Positions 1-8,012 of a DNA stretch of 64,000 nt are shown here, one piece after another (within the stretch, counting starts at the first letter, position 1; the number at the start of each line of letters is the position of its first letter). The notes beneath the pieces were generated by a model. That model was not told where the DNA came from. It saw only the letters and a list, made by a program, of their open reading frames with translations, and did not search any database. The stretch spans positions 2,675,928-2,739,927 of the forward strand of contig CANKYI010000001.1 of assembly GCA_947488085.1 (NCBI GenBank), given 5' to 3'. The DNA is from an uncultured Erythrobacter sp. (lineage in GTDB: Bacteria; Pseudomonadota; Alphaproteobacteria; Sphingomonadales; Sphingomonadaceae). A program made the translations under genes and the position numbers.

Positions 1-507
1 ATTGAGGGGCCAATCTTGCTCTATGTCGGACGTATTGCGGTTGATAAGAATATCGAGGCGTTTCTATCCTGCAAAACCCCAGGCACAAAGGTAGTGGTCG
101 GTGATGGCCCAGAGCGTGCGGCGTTAGAAGCACGTTTCCCAGAGGCGCGCTTTATGGGCAGGCGCACCGGACGCGAACTCGCCGGATTTTACGCAGGCGC
201 TGACGTCTTTGTGTTCCCAAGCAAAACGGACACATTTGGACTGGTGATGATCGAAGCGCTCGCTTGTGGGGTCCCCGTCGCCGCCTTTCCCGTCGCCGGG
301 CCGGTTGATATTGTAACCGATGAGTTTGGCGGGCTTTGCGATGATCTGGCCGAGGCCATCGATGCCGCTCGCCGATGCGATCGTGGTCTGTGTGCAGAGC
401 TTGGCAAAAGCTATTCATGGGAAGCAGCGACCCGGCAGTTCCTGTCCGCTCTAGCCCCCGTGAAGCAAGACGATGCGATGCGACCTCAGCCCGCGCCTGC
501 GCTCTGA
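1..507 (+). CDS. Glycosyltransferase family 4, C-terminal part (5' truncated by window edge)
   Basis: The open frame runs in from base 1 and ends at TGA 505–507, leaving 168 residues of a longer protein. What remains is the C-terminal Rossmann half of a GT-B retaining glycosyltransferase. Visible marks are VGRIAVDKN near the start of the nucleotide-binding half, VGDGPER, and the acceptor/phosphate motif TDTFGLVMIEALACG. That motif is the variant in which TDTFG replaces the first Glu of the EX7E motif, as in the MgtA/SqdX-like branch. Members of that branch transfer mannose, glucose or sulfoquinovose to lipid acceptors; which sugar applies here cannot be told from the fragment. It is followed by a 112-base gap with a strong hairpin before trcR. 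The first in-frame TTG (base 16) is not a real start because the homologous frame is open upstream of it. Confidence 0.85.
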   Translation: MEGPILLYVGRIAVDKNIEAFLSCKTPGTKVVVGDGPERAALEARFPEARFMGRRTGRELAGFYAGADVFVFPSKTDTFGLVMIEALACGVPVAAFPVAGPVDIVTDEFGGLCDDLAEAIDAARRCDRGLCAELGKSYSWEAATRQFLSALAPVKQDDAMRPQPAPAL

Positions 508-570
508 CCGCTGCAATCGCACGAACACCTTGCCGTTTGCGCGGCTATGCCCTATCTGCACCCCTGCAAT

Positions 571-592
571 GGCCGCTCCGAAAGGGGTGGCC
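571..592 (+). terminator. GAAA-capped hairpin between glycosyltransferase and trcR
   Basis: A nine-base-pair stem (GGCCGCTCC with GGGGTGGCC, two G-U pairs) closes on a GAAA tetraloop. It is followed by CTTATCATTTT. It could be a weak intrinsic terminator for the upstream glycosyltransferase or a structure in the 5' leader of trcR, whose ATG is 27 bases downstream. The short and interrupted T run argues against a strong terminator. Confidence 0.5.
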
Positions 593-619
593 CTTATCAT
601 TTTGAACGGAGATTTCCCC

Positions 620-1411
620 ATGGCTAGCAAGGATCAGCCAACCCCGCTGATGCCCCACGCCACTGCGACCTGGCTAGTCGATCACACTGGCTTGTCGTTC
701 GAACAGATCGCGCAATTCTGCGGTTTGCACATTCTTGAAGTGCAGGCGATGGCGGATGATCTGGCGGGCAGCAAGTACACGGGTCGTGATCCGGTCCACG
801 CAGGCGAATTGACGCTGCAAGAGATTGAGCTGGGTCAGGCGGATCCGGAATACGCGCTGAAAATGCACAAGGCCCCGGTCGAGGTGACCCGGACCAAAGG
901 ACCGCGCTACACCCCCGTGTCAAAGCGGCAGGACAAGCCCGACGGCATTGCGTGGATTTTGCGCAGCCACCCAGAGGTGTCGGACGCGCAAATCTCCAAG
1001 CTGATCGGCACAACACGCAATACAATCGGCGCGATTAAAGAGCGTTCGCATTGGAACATTCAGAACATTCAGCCCAAGGATCCTGTGACTTTGGGCCTGT
1101 GTTCACAGCGTGAGTTGGATGCAGTGGTTGCTAAGGCAGCCAAGCGCGCGGGTATTACGGACGATGCAGCCGTGGTTGAGAATGTCGATGGCCGCTCCGA
1201 TAAGGAAAAGCTGATCGAAGAGCTGCGCGCAGAACGCGAAGCGAACGTGAAAGCTGCCGCCGAGGCTGCGCAAGAAGCCGAAGCCGAAGCTTGGTTGGCC
1301 AAAAAGCGCGAAGCGGAAGAAGCAGGCGAGGTCGCGCCGCCAACTCCCGGTTTTGCTCAACCACCGAGCGAAGAGTCCACTGAGAGCGAAGACGAAACGC
1401 CAGCTGAGTAA
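620..1411 (+). CDS. trcR: DUF1013 family protein, TrcR-type cell-cycle transcriptional regulator
   Basis: This 263-residue protein matches the DUF1013 family, conserved in Alphaproteobacteria and named TrcR in Caulobacter, where it is reported to bind RNA polymerase/DNA and affect cell-cycle transcription (family knowledge). The N-terminal half contains helix-turn-helix-like segments (TGLSFEQIAQFCGLH near residue 25; DAQISKLIGTTRNTIGAIK near residue 120). The C-terminal third is a highly charged, Ala/Glu/Lys-rich probable coiled coil followed by an acidic, Pro-rich disordered tail. The start chosen is ATG 620 because AACGGAGA lies just upstream. An open frame reaches back to 473, but that stretch has no family character. 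It stands alone, with the hairpin at 571–592 upstream. Confidence 0.88.
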   Translation: MASKDQPTPLMPHATATWLVDHTGLSFEQIAQFCGLHILEVQAMADDLAGSKYTGRDPVHAGELTLQEIELGQADPEYALKMHKAPVEVTRTKGPRYTPVSKRQDKPDGIAWILRSHPEVSDAQISKLIGTTRNTIGAIKERSHWNIQNIQPKDPVTLGLCSQRELDAVVAKAAKRAGITDDAAVVENVDGRSDKEKLIEELRAEREANVKAAAEAAQEAEAEAWLAKKREAEEAGEVAPPTPGFAQPPSEESTESEDETPAE

Positions 1412-1511
1412 TTCAGCCAGAGAATAGTCTGAGCGGCGGTTCCGTTACAACTTGATGCAAAAACCTCAGCTTTGGGGGCACATTCGCTTGTGCCTGCGAG
1501 GGTGATCGGCC

Positions 1512-3185
1512 ATGCTTGCTGACATGAATGTTAATACGTGCCTCTATCACCATCCCACGCCATGGGATGCCGATTTTGAACCGTTATCACTGCCTGAGAT
1601 GTTTGAAACGACGGTTCAGCATGATCCCAATGCGCCGTTTCTGCACTTTCTTGGGCGGACATTTTCGTATCAGGACGTTTATACAGAGGCGAAGCGGTTT
1701 GCCGCTGGGTTGATTGGGCGCGGGATCAAAAAAGGCGACCGGGTCGGCCTGTTCCTGCCCAATGTGCCGATTTACGCCTCCGCCTATTATGGCGCGATGA
1801 TGGCAGGCGCAGTGGTGGTCAATTTCTCGCCGCTCTATTCGGTCGAAGAGCTTTCGTGGCAGGTTGCAGACAGCGGCACGCGAGTGCTCGTCACCGTCGA
1901 TGTGCCCGAATTGTATGGCAATGCCGCAGAGGTCTTGGAGAAGTCCGAGCTTGAAACGCTTGTTGTGGGCTCGCTCTCCGAGATGCTGCCTTGGATCAAA
2001 GGTGTCGCGCTCAAACTTCTGAAACGCAGCCAGATTGCCAATGTTGGGTGGGACGCTGCGACGCTGCGATGGTCGGATGTACTGGGTGATGAGTCCACTG
2101 CGTTGCCCGCTGTCACGCATAAAGATCTCGCCTTGTTACAATACACTGGCGGCACAACCGGGCGTCCAAAAGGCGCGATGTTGGGGCACAGTCAGCTGAG
2201 CCAGAACGCGCAACAAATTGCCGCGATCAACCCCTTCGATAACCCCCGCGAAGAAGTATTTATGGGCGCGCTGCCGTTCTTTCACGTCTTTGCAAATACG
2301 GCTTTGCTCAATCACTCAGTTGCGGCTGGCGCGTCGATTGCGATGGTGCCGCGCTTTGACGCGGTTCAGGTTTTGCAGACGATCCAGAAGTACAAGACTA
2401 CCGGCTTTCCCGGCGTGCCCACTATGTTTCAGGCGCTGTTGGATCACCCGAATCTGGCCAAGACCGATCTGTCTTCACTCAAAGTCTGCATTTCTGGCGG
2501 AGCACCGATGCCAGCTGTGGTCCATGAGAAGTTTGAAACAACAACAGGCGTTCGGCTGGTTGAGGGTTACGGCCTGACCGAAAGCTCGGGTGTTGTCTCA
2601 GTCAATCCCTACGCCGGAACGCGCAAACGCGGCACCATTGGGCAACTTGTCGCGGGTACGCAGATCGTTCTGCTCGACAAGGAAGACCCGACAAAGCTCG
2701 CACCCGAAGGCGGACCGGGTGAGCTGGCGATCCACGGGCCGCAGATCATGCGCGGATATTGGAACCGTCCAGAGACGGCCGCCGATGTGTTCGTAACGCG
2801 CGGCAATATGGAGTATCTGCGCACCGGCGATGTCGCAGAGATGGATGCGAACGGGTTTCTCAAGATTGTCGACCGGATCAAAGACATGATCTCGGTCGGT
2901 GGTTTCAAAGTGTTCCCGAGCGTCGTTGAAAATGCGATCCTGAAACATGACGCCGTCAAAGAGGCGCTGGTGATCGGTGTTCCCGAGGAGTATCGTGGCG
3001 AAGTTCCTCGTGCCTATATCACTCTAGAGCCTGATGCTGACGCGACAGGTGATGCGATCAAGGACTGGCTTAACGACCGGATCGGCAAGCATGAGCGCGT
3101 TGATCAAGTGGTGATCCGCGAAGAGCTGCCCAAAACGATCATCGGCAAACTCGACCGTAAGGCCCTGCGAGCCGAAGTCCTCTGA
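1512..3185 (+). CDS. Long-chain fatty-acid–CoA ligase (AMP-forming, ANL superfamily)
   Basis: The protein (557 residues) has the ANL fold architecture: an N-terminal acceptor domain, the phosphate-binding P-loop YTGGTTGRPKGA near residue 210, the adenylate motif GYGLTESS near 355, YLRTGDVA near 435, the hinge VDRIKDMISVGGFKV, and the C-terminal catalytic lysine in KTIIGKLDRKALR. It activates fatty acids to acyl-CoA through an acyl-adenylate. Length and motifs fit FadD-type long-chain ligases, though medium-chain or aryl substrates cannot be excluded. ATG 1512 follows GAGGGTGATCGGCC; a second ATG at 1524 is possible. It is monocistronic, ending at a strong bidirectional terminator shared with the convergent bactofilin gene. 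etfBA elsewhere in the window could serve the same beta-oxidation pathway. Confidence 0.92.
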   Translation: MLADMNVNTCLYHHPTPWDADFEPLSLPEMFETTVQHDPNAPFLHFLGRTFSYQDVYTEAKRFAAGLIGRGIKKGDRVGLFLPNVPIYASAYYGAMMAGAVVVNFSPLYSVEELSWQVADSGTRVLVTVDVPELYGNAAEVLEKSELETLVVGSLSEMLPWIKGVALKLLKRSQIANVGWDAATLRWSDVLGDESTALPAVTHKDLALLQYTGGTTGRPKGAMLGHSQLSQNAQQIAAINPFDNPREEVFMGALPFFHVFANTALLNHSVAAGASIAMVPRFDAVQVLQTIQKYKTTGFPGVPTMFQALLDHPNLAKTDLSSLKVCISGGAPMPAVVHEKFETTTGVRLVEGYGLTESSGVVSVNPYAGTRKRGTIGQLVAGTQIVLLDKEDPTKLAPEGGPGELAIHGPQIMRGYWNRPETAADVFVTRGNMEYLRTGDVAEMDANGFLKIVDRIKDMISVGGFKVFPSVVENAILKHDAVKEALVIGVPEEYRGEVPRAYITLEPDADATGDAIKDWLNDRIGKHERVDQVVIREELPKTIIGKLDRKALRAEVL

Positions 3186-3198
3186 GGCTCAAGAATCA

Positions 3199-3234
3199 AA
3201 AACGCCGCGCGCCCTTATCGAGCCGCGGCGTTTT
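3199..3234. terminator. Bidirectional intrinsic terminator between acyl-CoA ligase and bactofilin
   Basis: A perfect 11-base-pair stem (AAAACGCCGCG at 3199–3209 and CGCGGCGTTTT at 3224–3234) with a 14-base loop. The A and T runs at its two ends make it usable from both strands, which suits two convergent genes. Confidence 0.88.
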
Positions 3235-3252
3235 GAATGGGTTGCGCTAAAG

Positions 3253-3717
3253 TTAGCTAGCGACCTGGAGCTTTGGATCTTTTACAGCCGGGGCAGGCTT
3301 TGCTGCCTGACGCTGCGTGTTGGGAGCAAAGCGACCATCAACTTGTGCGCCCTGTTCAATGGTCAGCGCATCGTAATGCACATCGCCTTGGATCTGGGCA
3401 CTCTTGAGGATCACCAATTCTTTGGCAGTGATAGACCCGACCACCTTACCCGACATACGCGCGGTGTCTGATGTGACGCCGCCTTGAATTACGCTGCCCT
3501 CGCCTTGAACAAGCGAGGCGCATTTGATGTCGCCTTCGATCTTGCCGTCAATATGCAGATCAACAGAAGCGCTAACATCGCCCTTTATCGTCACGTCCGA
3601 TCCGATTACCGAAAAGGTCGAGTTACCTTGGGCCATGTTTCTTCCTTTTGCTTTAGGGGCTGGTGCCGCTTGCGGGATTGGGGGTTGGTCCGGTTCCGCG
3701 GGCTTCTTTGAGAACAT
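3253..3717 (-). CDS. Bactofilin (polymer-forming cytoskeletal protein)
   Basis: The sequence STFSVIGSDVTIKGDV followed by repeated short beta-strand turns (HIDGKIEGDIK, ARMSGKVVGSI, AQIQGDVHYDAL, GAQVDGRF) is the bactofilin right-handed beta-helix. Bactofilins self-assemble without nucleotide into membrane-associated filaments that position cell-wall enzymes. The full frame gives 154 residues with a Pro/Ala-rich disordered N-terminus (MFSKKP…). A second start at 3636 (MAQGNSTF) has a much better ribosome site (AAGGAAG, 6 bases upstream) and would give 127 residues. The longer form overlaps the M23 peptidase gene by 65 bases; the shorter one does not overlap. Pairing with an M23 endopeptidase is recurrent in this family and suggests a shared role in local peptidoglycan remodelling. 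Confidence 0.93.
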   Translation of the reverse strand: MFSKKPAEPDQPPIPQAAPAPKAKGRNMAQGNSTFSVIGSDVTIKGDVSASVDLHIDGKIEGDIKCASLVQGEGSVIQGGVTSDTARMSGKVVGSITAKELVILKSAQIQGDVHYDALTIEQGAQVDGRFAPNTQRQAAKPAPAVKDPKLQVAS

Positions 3718-4837
3718 CGGGGGCCGTCTCCAAAAAGGGCCGGGGGTTCACCGCGCGGCCATTGATTCGTACTTCGAAATGTAGATGAGGACCTGTAGAC
3801 CGTCCGGTGCTTCCAAGGCCACCCAATGTTGCGCCTGCAAGGACGGATTGCCCCGCGCTCACGTCGATCCGAGAGAGATGCGCGTAACGCGTCACAATGC
3901 CGTTGCTATGCGTTATCTCTACGGTCTTGCCGTAACCACCTTTCCAGCCAGCAAAGGTGACTTCACCAGTGGCCGCGGCGAAGATGGCTGAGCCATAGGC
4001 ACCTTTGAAATCAATACCGTTATGCATCGCGCCACCGCCATTGAAAGGGTCGCGGCGATAGCCATAAGCTGATGTGATGCGTTGGTCCGCGGCGGGCACA
4101 ACTTGCGGAACGCCTTCAAGCGCATGTTCCAGTGCTGACATGCGCGCAAGGCTCAGGCCGAGCCGTTCAAAACGCGGGTCAATGGAGCCATCGGCCGATG
4201 TCGCGAGCACTTGCAAAGGGCCACCCATGGCGGCCTCCGCATCCGCGCTGGCGGCTTCTGCCATAGCGCGAGGATCAAGGTTGAGTTTTCGCAGCGCCTC
4301 TTCGGCACGCGCCGCACGCCAATCAGCAAAACGGGTGAGGTTCTCGACAAAGGCAAGCTGGCGCGCCTCGATCACAGCAAGGCCGCGCGCTTGCGGGAAA
4401 TGAGCGCCGACTTCTTCGATTGTTTTGGCAGTTTCTTCACTGGAATCGGTGACATTGGTGTCGACCGTCTGGATATCGTCCGGCAGCATCTCGATCATCG
4501 CATCAAGAGCTTCTTGGCGCGCTTCCAAGTCTTCAACGACCCGATCAATATTGCCGCCGTAGGCGTTGATGCGTTCACGAGCGCTTGCAACGTCAGCTTT
4601 TTCATCTTGGAACGATGCGAGGTTGCTTTCGGCAACGTGACTGTTCCACGCCATCACGCCCATCGATCCGGCCCAGCCAAGCGTTAGCGCAGCGACTGCC
4701 GCTGCGGCGCCGATCTGTAAGTTAGATGAAACCTTGATGAAGCGGACCTGACCTTGAGACCGCATAAAAAACTCGCGATCAGGGAACCGCTCGCGCAGTC
4801 GCTCTCCCCAAGGTCGTGAGGTTTGATTTACAGACAA
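3653..4837 (-). CDS. Membrane-anchored M23 (LytM) peptidoglycan endopeptidase
   Basis: A 394-residue protein with a cytoplasmic basic N-terminus, one transmembrane segment at about residues 40–64, a coiled-coil stretch (about 70–115, rich in Glu/Ala/Arg), and a C-terminal M23 domain. Both zinc motifs are intact: HNGID (HxxxD) and GPHLHFEV (HxH). It should therefore be catalytically active, cutting peptide cross-bridges of peptidoglycan in the periplasm. It sits upstream of, and overlaps, the bactofilin gene. This organisation is seen where bactofilin recruits the M23 enzyme to set cell shape. Its start faces proA across a 263-base divergent region that carries two palindromes and tandem GANTC sites. 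Confidence 0.92.
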   Translation of the reverse strand: MSVNQTSRPWGERLRERFPDREFFMRSQGQVRFIKVSSNLQIGAAAAVAALTLGWAGSMGVMAWNSHVAESNLASFQDEKADVASARERINAYGGNIDRVVEDLEARQEALDAMIEMLPDDIQTVDTNVTDSSEETAKTIEEVGAHFPQARGLAVIEARQLAFVENLTRFADWRAARAEEALRKLNLDPRAMAEAASADAEAAMGGPLQVLATSADGSIDPRFERLGLSLARMSALEHALEGVPQVVPAADQRITSAYGYRRDPFNGGGAMHNGIDFKGAYGSAIFAAATGEVTFAGWKGGYGKTVEITHSNGIVTRYAHLSRIDVSAGQSVLAGATLGGLGSTGRSTGPHLHFEVRINGRAVNPRPFLETAPDVLKEARGTGPTPNPASGTSP

Positions 4838-5100
4838 GGTCGCCCCGATTGTTTTCGTTTTCGAATTGAGGGCGCAATTACCAAGCGGAAGCTGAAGAAT
4901 CGAATCCCTGCCGCTGGGTAAAGGTTGAACCGATAATTTATCGGGACGAAGCGTTCATATGATAGCAATCAAGCTTGATTTCGCGGGAATGTCGTATCCG
5001 TACAAATCCGCAGATTGGTGCTTTTTGGGCGAATCGGTCCCGATTTTGGACATGCAACAGGGCGCTGACACCGTCACGAGGGCCTGCTAATGGACCTTTT
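4838..5100. promoter_or_regulatory. Divergent control region between M23 peptidase/bactofilin and proA
   Basis: No gene is seen in these 263 bases. They contain two adjoining GANTC sites (GAATCGAATC, 4897–4906), a perfect palindrome with 7-base arms around one central base (CCGATAATTTATCGG, 4930–4944), and a second perfect 14-base palindrome (AATCAAGCTTGATT, 4967–4980). GANTC is the CcrM methylation target in Alphaproteobacteria. The palindromes look like operators for dimeric regulators; which regulators is unknown. Confidence 0.5.
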
Positions 5101-6390
5101 ATGACCAACACTGCATCGCGGCCTGCTGCCGTGGAAACTTTGAACCCCACCGACCTGATCGCTGGACTTGCCGTCAATGGGCGCGCGGCTCAGCGCACTT
5201 TGGCGAGCCTTACCAGCACGGCGCGCGCGAATGCTCTCATGCTGGCGGCAAAGCACATCCGCGCAGATGCCGCGCAGATCATAGCTGCCAATGCACAGGA
5301 CCGCGAAGCAGCAGCGGCCAATGATTTGTCGGATGCAATGTTGAATCGCCTAACGTTGGATGAGGCCTCGCTGGAGGCCGTTTGTGCTGGCGTTGAAGCG
5401 GTTGCGAAACTGCCTGATCCCGTTGGCGAGATTATTGATGAGACCGAGCCACCTAGCGGGTTGAAGTTGAGCCGGGTGCGGGTGCCGATTGGCTTGATCG
5501 GGATCATCTATGAAAGCCGCCCCAATGTTACCGCCGATACCGCCGCCTTGTGCGTGCGATCCGGCAATGCGGTTTTGTTGCGAGGGGGAAGCGAGGCAGT
5601 GCATTCCAACCGTGCGATCCATGCCGCTTTCACGCGCGGGCTTGCTGAGGGAGGCGTGGAGCCAGAAGTGGTGCAATTGCTGCCAACGCAAGACCGCGAG
5701 GCCGTCGGCGCGATGCTAAAAGCAGCCGGGTTGATCGATATGATTATCCCACGCGGTGGGCGTTCCTTGGTCGAGCGGGTGCAGAATGATGCGCGCGTGC
5801 CGGTGCTCGCGCATCTCGATGGCATTTGTCACACCTATATCCACGCCGCTGCCGATCCCGATATGGCGCAGCGGATCGCGGTCAATGCCAAGATGCGACG
5901 AACCTCGATTTGCGGTGCGACAGAGACCCTGTTGATCGACGCAACCTTTCCAGCCGCACCTCAAGTTATCGCGGCACTGCTCGACACAGGTTGCGAGTTG
6001 CGCGGGGATGCGCGCGTCGCGGCATTGGACCCCCGGATCGTGCCAGCCAGCGCCAATGATTGGGACACCGAACACCTCGACGCGGTACTGTCGGTCGCGA
6101 TGGTCGATGGTTTGGACGAAGCACTTGCTCACATCGCGCGCCATTCATCCGATCACACCGATGCGATCATCACTGAGGATGACGCGGCGGCTGGAGCGTT
6201 TTTCACACAGGTGGATAGTGCCATTGTCATGCACAATGCCTCGACTCAATTCGCCGATGGAGCGCAGTTTGGGTTGGGCGCAGAGATTGGCATTGCGACC
6301 GGCCGATTGCATGCGCGCGGCCCCGTCGCACTCGAAGGGCTGACCACTTATAAATGGCTCGTTCGCGGTTCAGGCCAAGCGCGCCCTTAG
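5101..6390 (+). CDS. proA: Gamma-glutamyl phosphate reductase
   Basis: This 429-residue protein is ProA, which reduces gamma-glutamyl phosphate with NADPH to glutamate-5-semialdehyde, the second step of proline synthesis. It shows the aldehyde-dehydrogenase fold: VPIGLIGIIYESRPNVT, then VLLRGGSEA, and the catalytic cysteine in MRRTSICGATE, with RLHARGPVALEGLTTYKW near the C-terminus, a family hallmark. ATG 5101 gives the normal family length; the frame is open upstream to 4975, but that part is not conserved in type. It is followed two bases later by nadD and then rsfS and rlmH, a gene order common in Alphaproteobacteria and probably one transcript. Confidence 0.96.
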   Translation: MTNTASRPAAVETLNPTDLIAGLAVNGRAAQRTLASLTSTARANALMLAAKHIRADAAQIIAANAQDREAAAANDLSDAMLNRLTLDEASLEAVCAGVEAVAKLPDPVGEIIDETEPPSGLKLSRVRVPIGLIGIIYESRPNVTADTAALCVRSGNAVLLRGGSEAVHSNRAIHAAFTRGLAEGGVEPEVVQLLPTQDREAVGAMLKAAGLIDMIIPRGGRSLVERVQNDARVPVLAHLDGICHTYIHAAADPDMAQRIAVNAKMRRTSICGATETLLIDATFPAAPQVIAALLDTGCELRGDARVAALDPRIVPASANDWDTEHLDAVLSVAMVDGLDEALAHIARHSSDHTDAIITEDDAAAGAFFTQVDSAIVMHNASTQFADGAQFGLGAEIGIATGRLHARGPVALEGLTTYKWLVRGSGQARP

Positions 6391-6392
6391 CC

Positions 6393-7067
6393 ATGCCAAG
6401 CGGCGCATTCACTGGTCTGTTGGGAGGCAGTTTTAACCCTGCACATGGGGGGCATCGCCGCATCACGCGCTTTGCCATGGATGCGCTGGGGCTGGATCAG
6501 ACCTGGTGGTTGGTCTCGCCGGGCAACCCTCTGAAAACACGCGATGATATGGCACCTCTACCCGCCCGACTTTTGTCCGCGCAGGCACATTCCCGCCGTG
6601 CTCCGATAGTGCCCACCGCAATCGAGCTGCAGTTGGGCACGCGCTACACGGTGGAGACCCTGAGAGGCCTCAAAGCGCGCTATCCCAAACGGCAATTTGT
6701 GTGGCTTATGGGTTCTGACAACCTGGCGCAGTTTCATCGATGGAAGGGCTGGCGCGACATTGCGCGGACCGTGCCGATTGCGGTTATCGCGCGGCCCGGC
6801 TATAATGCTGAGGCTATGACCAGTCCCGCCATGGCTTGGCTCAGGCGCTATCGAGTGTCTGTCGCCAGTTTTCGCAATGAGGGGCGCAGGAAATATGGGA
6901 GCGCACCGGCACTGGTGTTTATGCGTTTCGATCCGGATACACGATCGGCCACGGCAATCCGCCGCGACGATGCTGATTGGGCGACTCAATATTGCGGTGC
7001 CGAGCCGCGTGATAGGCTCACGTTCCGCAAGATTCCGGACGTTCCCGATATAGGCAAGTGTGCATGA
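6393..7067 (+). CDS. nadD: Nicotinate-nucleotide adenylyltransferase
   Basis: NadD makes deamido-NAD from nicotinate mononucleotide and ATP. The protein (224 residues from ATG 6393) has the nucleotidylyltransferase GSFNPAHGGH motif (the HxGH signature), WLVSPGNPLK, LMGSDNLAQFHRWKGW and the C-terminal RSATAIRR (ISxTxxR equivalent). An alternative in-frame ATG at 6354 would overlap the end of proA by 37 bases. ATG 6393, two bases after the proA stop, puts the GSFNP motif at the usual distance from the N-terminus. It belongs to the proA–nadD–rsfS–rlmH run. Confidence 0.94.
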   Translation: MPSGAFTGLLGGSFNPAHGGHRRITRFAMDALGLDQTWWLVSPGNPLKTRDDMAPLPARLLSAQAHSRRAPIVPTAIELQLGTRYTVETLRGLKARYPKRQFVWLMGSDNLAQFHRWKGWRDIARTVPIAVIARPGYNAEAMTSPAMAWLRRYRVSVASFRNEGRRKYGSAPALVFMRFDPDTRSATAIRRDDADWATQYCGAEPRDRLTFRKIPDVPDIGKCA

Positions 7068-7155
7068 CGGACGCTAACCTGAGCGCGACAAGCCTTGCCA
7101 TTTGGCGCGCCGACGCCCATTTTCACCTTCACAAACTGGAGAATCCATTCAGCCT

Positions 7156-7581
7156 ATGACACAGGCACAAACCCCGCATCCCGAGGCCGCATCGGCTCCG
7201 CTAAAAACTGTACCAAATATGCCCTCTGATACTCTCGATGAAAGCCTCCACGATCTGGTCATGCGCCAGCTTGACGATGATCAGGCGCAAGAAATCGTGT
7301 CGATCCCTCTCGAAGGGAAAAGCTCTGTCGCCGATCACATGGTGATCGCCAGTGGCCGCTCGACCCGGCAAGTTGCCTCCATGGCGCAAAAGCTGGCCGA
7401 AAAGGTCAAGCAAGCAGGCCATGGTACTGCGCGGATCGAAGGTCTGCCAGCCGCCGATTGGGTTCTGATAGATGCGGGCGATGTGGTCGTCCACTTGTTC
7501 CGCCCGGAAGTGCGCACATTCTACAACCTGGAACGCATGTGGTCATTCGAAGGCGGCGAGGCGCATCAGGGACGGGCCTAG
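7156..7581 (+). CDS. rsfS: Ribosome silencing factor RsfS (Iojap/DUF143 family)
   Basis: RsfS binds ribosomal protein uL14 on the 50S subunit and blocks subunit joining when nutrients are scarce. The family signature is visible: LDDDQAQEIVSIPLEGKSSVADHMVIASGRSTRQV, then LPAADWVLIDAGDVVVHLFRPEVRTFYNLERMW. ATG 7156 gives 141 residues including a roughly 20-residue Pro/Ala-rich leader. ATG 7219 would give a more compact form starting at MPSDTLDE; ribosome sites do not decide between them. It is directly followed by rlmH, the classic rsfS–rlmH pair of ribosome-related genes. Confidence 0.93.
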   Translation: MTQAQTPHPEAASAPLKTVPNMPSDTLDESLHDLVMRQLDDDQAQEIVSIPLEGKSSVADHMVIASGRSTRQVASMAQKLAEKVKQAGHGTARIEGLPAADWVLIDAGDVVVHLFRPEVRTFYNLERMWSFEGGEAHQGRA

Positions 7582-7584
7582 TTT

Positions 7585-8007
7585 GTGCTCCTCCACGTCA
7601 TAGCACGCGGAAAGATCGCTCGTTCACCTGAGGCGGAGCTGGTTGCGCGGTATGAGAAACGCCTGACTTGGCCGGTGAAGCTGACTGAATTGCCGGAGAC
7701 GGGCGGCAAAGTTGCTGACCCGCAAACTCCTCATAAAACCGTGCTACTGGATGAGCGCGGCAAGGATATGGCGTCGGAAGGCCTTGCGAAGACGCTGGGC
7801 CGGTGGCGCGATGATGGGATGCGTGAGGCGCGCTTTATTCTGGGTGCCGCTGATGGGCATAGCGCCGCTGAACGGGCGGAGGCGGACCTACTGCTAGCGT
7901 TTGGCCCCGCAACCTGGCCGCATCTTTTGGCGCGGGCGATGCTGATGGAGCAGCTCTACCGCGCGACCAGCATCCTTGCAGGCCATCCCTATCATCGGGC
8001 AGGGTAG
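7585..8007 (+). CDS. rlmH: 23S rRNA (pseudouridine1915-N3)-methyltransferase RlmH
   Basis: RlmH is a SPOUT-class methyltransferase that methylates pseudouridine 1915 in helix 69 of 23S rRNA on the assembled ribosome. The 140-residue protein starts at GTG 7585 (MLLHVIARGK; families usually begin MKLHIIARGK). It carries the trefoil-knot S-adenosylmethionine site FILGAADGHS and the C-terminal signature MLMEQLYRATSILAGHPYHR. It starts three bases after the rsfS stop, so the two are almost certainly co-translated. The EnvC-like gene begins five bases after it. Confidence 0.95.
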   Translation: MLLHVIARGKIARSPEAELVARYEKRLTWPVKLTELPETGGKVADPQTPHKTVLLDERGKDMASEGLAKTLGRWRDDGMREARFILGAADGHSAAERAEADLLLAFGPATWPHLLARAMLMEQLYRATSILAGHPYHRAG

Positions 8008-8012
8008 GGGCC

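Noticed and set aside
1..507. The truncated glycosyltransferase as the missing sulfolipid synthase (SqdX) for the sqdB product
   Set aside because: It carries the TDTFG motif shared by SqdX, but also by many mannosyl- and glucosyltransferases; only the C-terminal half is visible and it lies over 30 kb from sqdB.
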